Below are positions 5,450 through 7,498 of a stretch of DNA of 7,498 nucleotides, piece after piece (within the stretch, counting starts at the first letter, position 1; every line of letters begins with the position of its first letter). The stretch comes from an uncultured cyanobacterium (lineage in GTDB: Bacteria; Cyanobacteriota; Cyanobacteriia; Phormidesmidales; Phormidesmidaceae), in NCBI GenBank assembly GCA_938029995.1, contig CALHGI010000435.1, positions 1 through 7,498 on the forward strand, read 5' to 3'. The notes under the pieces were generated by a model. It was not told the origin of the DNA and did not search any database. It saw nothing but the letters and a program-made list of their open reading frames with translations. The position numbers and the translations under genes were made by a program.

Positions 5450-5950
5450 ATGCAACGCATATACATTCCCCATCTGGTTAACGATCCAAACAAAGCACGG
5501 ACGATTGAGGTCAATGATTACCTAAGTGATCTAGACACCCTCACCCCCGTTAAAGGGAGTATTCAAATTGAGCATCGCGGTAACTTTTTAGATGTGGCGG
5601 CTCAGGCTGAAACCATTGCCACCCTTTCGTGCCACCGTTGCTTAAAAAATTACAACTCTCGCATACAAGTGGATACGTCAGAGTTTATTTGGTTGCAAGA
5701 ACCTCAGCCAGAAGCCTATGCGGAAGAGGTGGAAGTAGGTTTAGACGAGTTGGTTGAAACGCTGCCACCCCAGGGCCATTTTGATCCCGGTAAGTGGCTT
5801 TATGAGCAACTATGCTTAGCGATCCCCCAACGACAGCTATGCGATCAAGCCTGCGAGGGGATTAGTAATCCGTTGGCCAGTGATGCTGACACAGCTACGG
5901 ATCAGCGTTGGTCTGCCCTCTCTGCCCTAAAACAGCAGTTGTCCGATTAG
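5450..5950 (+). CDS. DUF177 (YceD family) protein, probable 50S/23S rRNA biogenesis factor
   Basis: A 166-residue protein with the DUF177 layout: an N-terminal beta region (1-55) ending in ETIATLSCHRCL; a first cysteine pair Cys61-x2-Cys64; an acidic middle (EEVEVGLDELVE, 92-103); the segment LAIPQRQLCDQACEGI with a second pair Cys131-x3-Cys135; and the common ending DQRWSALSALKQQL. The cysteines could bind a metal, but the further GLCPxCG motif found in many bacterial homologues is absent. The family is known from plant and bacterial work to be needed for 23S rRNA accumulation or large-subunit assembly. The start is set by an in-frame TAG (5441-5443) two codons upstream. No Shine-Dalgarno sequence precedes it, and a 109-base gap separates it from khpB. 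The ycf46 gene follows after 19 bases, probably in the same transcript. Confidence 0.9.
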   Translation: MQRIYIPHLVNDPNKARTIEVNDYLSDLDTLTPVKGSIQIEHRGNFLDVAAQAETIATLSCHRCLKNYNSRIQVDTSEFIWLQEPQPEAYAEEVEVGLDELVETLPPQGHFDPGKWLYEQLCLAIPQRQLCDQACEGISNPLASDADTATDQRWSALSALKQQLSD

Positions 5951-5969
5951 CGGTTTCACTGGGTCTTAT

Positions 5970-7484
5970 ATGGCATTTTATGAGGAGTTAGGATTACTGA
6001 TTCGGGCACGCTACCCGCTAATTTATATCCCTACGCGAGAAGAAGAACGGGCCGAGGAGTCCATTACCTCAGTTGCAGCTAAAACCGGTAATCGAGCTGT
6101 TTATACCTGGGATTTTGTGGATGGTTACCAAGGAAATCCGACTGATGTAGGCGCAGGGCGTCGCAATCCTCTCCAAGCCCTAGAATTCGTCGAAAAACTA
6201 TCAGCCACAGCACCAGCTGTCTTTATCTTGAGAGACTTCCATCGTTTCTTAGATGATATTGCTGTTTCGCGAAAGCTCCGTAATTTAGCACGACGGCTGA
6301 AATCTCAGCCGAAAAATATTATTGTTCTATCGTCCCAACTCGCTATTCCCGATGAACTAAGCGAGTTACTGACAGTCCTAGAATTTCCATTACCCACGGT
6401 GGGTGAAATTCGGAAAGAAATTGAGGCATTACTGGGGGCCATGGGCAACCTGCCAGAGCCCAAGGCCATGGATGCCCTAGTACAGTCTTGCCAAGGGCTG
6501 TCCATGGAGCGTATCCGCCGAGTATTAGCAAGGGGTATTGCAACCAATGGCGCTTTTAGCCCAGACGATATCGACCTGATTCTAGAAGAAAAGCGACAAA
6601 CTATCCGTCAGACGCAGATATTAGATTTTTATCCAGCAACCCAAAAGATCTCTGATATTGGCGGCTTAGATAACCTTAAAGACTGGCTCATGAAGCGTGG
6701 TAGCTCATTTTCGGAAAGAGCTCGACAATACGGCTTACCCCATCCCCGAGGTCTCATGCTGGTGGGGATTCAGGGTACGGGCAAATCCTTAACAGCTAAG
6801 GCCATTGCCCACAATTGGCAGCTGCCCCTACTGCGTCTAGACGTGGGTCGTCTCTTTGCTGGTTTAGTGGGAGAATCTGAGTCTCGCACACGGCAGATGA
6901 TTCAGCTGGCGGAGGCTTTGGCTCCCTGTGTACTGTGGATCGATGAAATTGATAAAGCATTTGCTGGCTTTGAGGGGCGAGGCGACTCGGGGACCACTAG
7001 CCGAGTTTTTGGGACATTTATTACCTGGCTGTCGGAGAAGACCTCACCCGTGTTCGTGGTGGCGACAGCGAATAATATTGGCTCACTACCGCCAGAGCTC
7101 CTCAGAAGAGGTCGTTTTGATGAAATTTTCTTTGTGAGCTTACCCAGCCAGCCTGAACGGGATGCCATTTTTAATGTGCATCTGAGTCGGTTGCGACCTC
7201 ACAATGTCAAAAGCTATGACACCAGCCGTCTAGCCTATGAGACGCCTGATTTTTCTGGAGCTGAAATTGAGCAGACTATTATTGAAGCCATGCACATTGG
7301 CTTTAGTCAAAATCGTGATTTTACGGTGGATGATATTTTAGAGGCCGCAAGTCAGCTAGTGCCCCTTGCTCGTACGGCCAAGGATCAGGTGGAAGCACTC
7401 TTGGCATGGGCTGCGTCCGGTAAGGCTCGCATGGCGTCGCGGCAATCTATGCTGAGCGATCGCATGAAAGAGCTTGACAGTTAG
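5970..7484 (+). CDS. ycf46: Ycf46-type AAA+ ATPase
   Basis: A 504-residue AAA ATPase. The C-terminal module (about 225-465) is complete: Walker A GIQGTGKS (266-273, Lys272), Walker B VLWIDEID (Asp325-Glu326), sensor-1 Asn368 in VATANN, arginine residues 379, 380 and 382 in [11 protein letters not shown] (second region of homology), and a C-terminal sensor-2-type DFSGAEIE (427-434). The N-terminal half (about 1-215) resembles a decayed AAA domain: [13 protein letters not shown], a Walker B-like AVFILRDFH (83-91) and a sensor-1-like [11 protein letters not shown], with no Walker A. The length is as expected for Ycf46. In Synechocystis the homologue (slr0374, as I recall) was linked to photosynthesis and CO2 uptake; its substrate is unknown. 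No Shine-Dalgarno sequence is visible before ATG; the gene follows the DUF177 stop by 19 bases. It ends with TAG 14 bases before the window edge. Confidence 0.93.
   Translation: MAFYEELGLLIRARYPLIYIPTREEERAEESITSVAAKTGNRAVYTWDFVDGYQGNPTDVGAGRRNPLQALEFVEKLSATAPAVFILRDFHRFLDDIAVSRKLRNLARRLKSQPKNIIVLSSQLAIPDELSELLTVLEFPLPTVGEIRKEIEALLGAMGNLPEPKAMDALVQSCQGLSMERIRRVLARGIATNGAFSPDDIDLILEEKRQTIRQTQILDFYPATQKISDIGGLDNLKDWLMKRGSSFSERARQYGLPHPRGLMLVGIQGTGKSLTAKAIAHNWQLPLLRLDVGRLFAGLVGESESRTRQMIQLAEALAPCVLWIDEIDKAFAGFEGRGDSGTTSRVFGTFITWLSEKTSPVFVVATANNIGSLPPELLRRGRFDEIFFVSLPSQPERDAIFNVHLSRLRPHNVKSYDTSRLAYETPDFSGAEIEQTIIEAMHIGFSQNRDFTVDDILEAASQLVPLARTAKDQVEALLAWAASGKARMASRQSMLSDRMKELDS
7456..7463. repeat. 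HIP1 palindrome GCGATCGC
   Basis: One exact copy of the octamer known as the highly iterated palindrome of many cyanobacteria lies near the 3' end of ycf46. It was the only copy noticed in 7.5 kb, so the genome may not be HIP1-rich, and a single copy carries little weight. Confidence 0.5.
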
Positions 7485-7498
7485 GGGCTGCTCTGAAA

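Overview
The window reads as chromosomal DNA of a cyanobacterium. The evidence is the gene order DUF2808-like protein, rpmH, rnpA, small membrane PH-domain protein, yidC, KH/R3H protein (Jag/KhpB), DUF177 protein, Ycf46-type AAA ATPase; the cyanobacterial form of YidC with a large lumenal/periplasmic insert; and the presence of Ycf46, a family of cyanobacteria and red-lineage plastids. The genus cannot be named from the sequence. Base composition is balanced, and only one HIP1 octamer (GCGATCGC, 7456-7463) was seen, so this is probably not a HIP1-rich genome.

Layout. Positions 1-866 (minus strand) hold the first 288 codons of pntA, the NAD(H)-binding alpha subunit of the proton-translocating transhydrogenase, cut by the left edge. 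It is transcribed away from everything else. Positions 867-1622 form an unusually long spacer. It holds a candidate divergent operator (921-944), a plausible but unproven 56-codon membrane microprotein ORF (1003-1173) and a run of nested inverted repeats (1279-1400 and further hairpins to 1492). From 1623 to the right edge every gene is on the plus strand: a secreted DUF2808-like protein (1623-2234), rpmH (2333-2470), rnpA (2499-2879, GTG start), a PH-domain membrane protein overlapping rnpA by 11 bases (2869-3258), yidC (3459-4754), khpB/jag (4810-5340), a DUF177 protein (5450-5950) and ycf46 (5970-7484).

How the genes fit together. rpmH to ycf46 is a ribosome and membrane biogenesis block: a 50S protein (bL34), the protein subunit of RNase P, the YidC insertase, an RNA-binding KH/R3H protein, a DUF177 protein (a family tied to 23S rRNA or 50S maturation) and a AAA ATPase linked to photosynthesis. 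Gaps of about 200 bp before yidC and 109 bp before the DUF177 gene leave room for internal promoters, so this may be several transcription units.

The observations most worth following up are: (1) a perfect 13-bp inverted repeat inside the rnpA coding sequence, flanked by an A-run and a T-run like a bidirectional terminator, which could act as an attenuator between rpmH and the downstream genes; (2) an Ig-like (BIG2-like) segment inside the YidC loop; (3) a structured non-coding stretch at 1279-1400; and (4) the unexplored microprotein ORF next to pntA. No clearly new multi-gene system is visible. The main interest lies in these regulatory and structural details.
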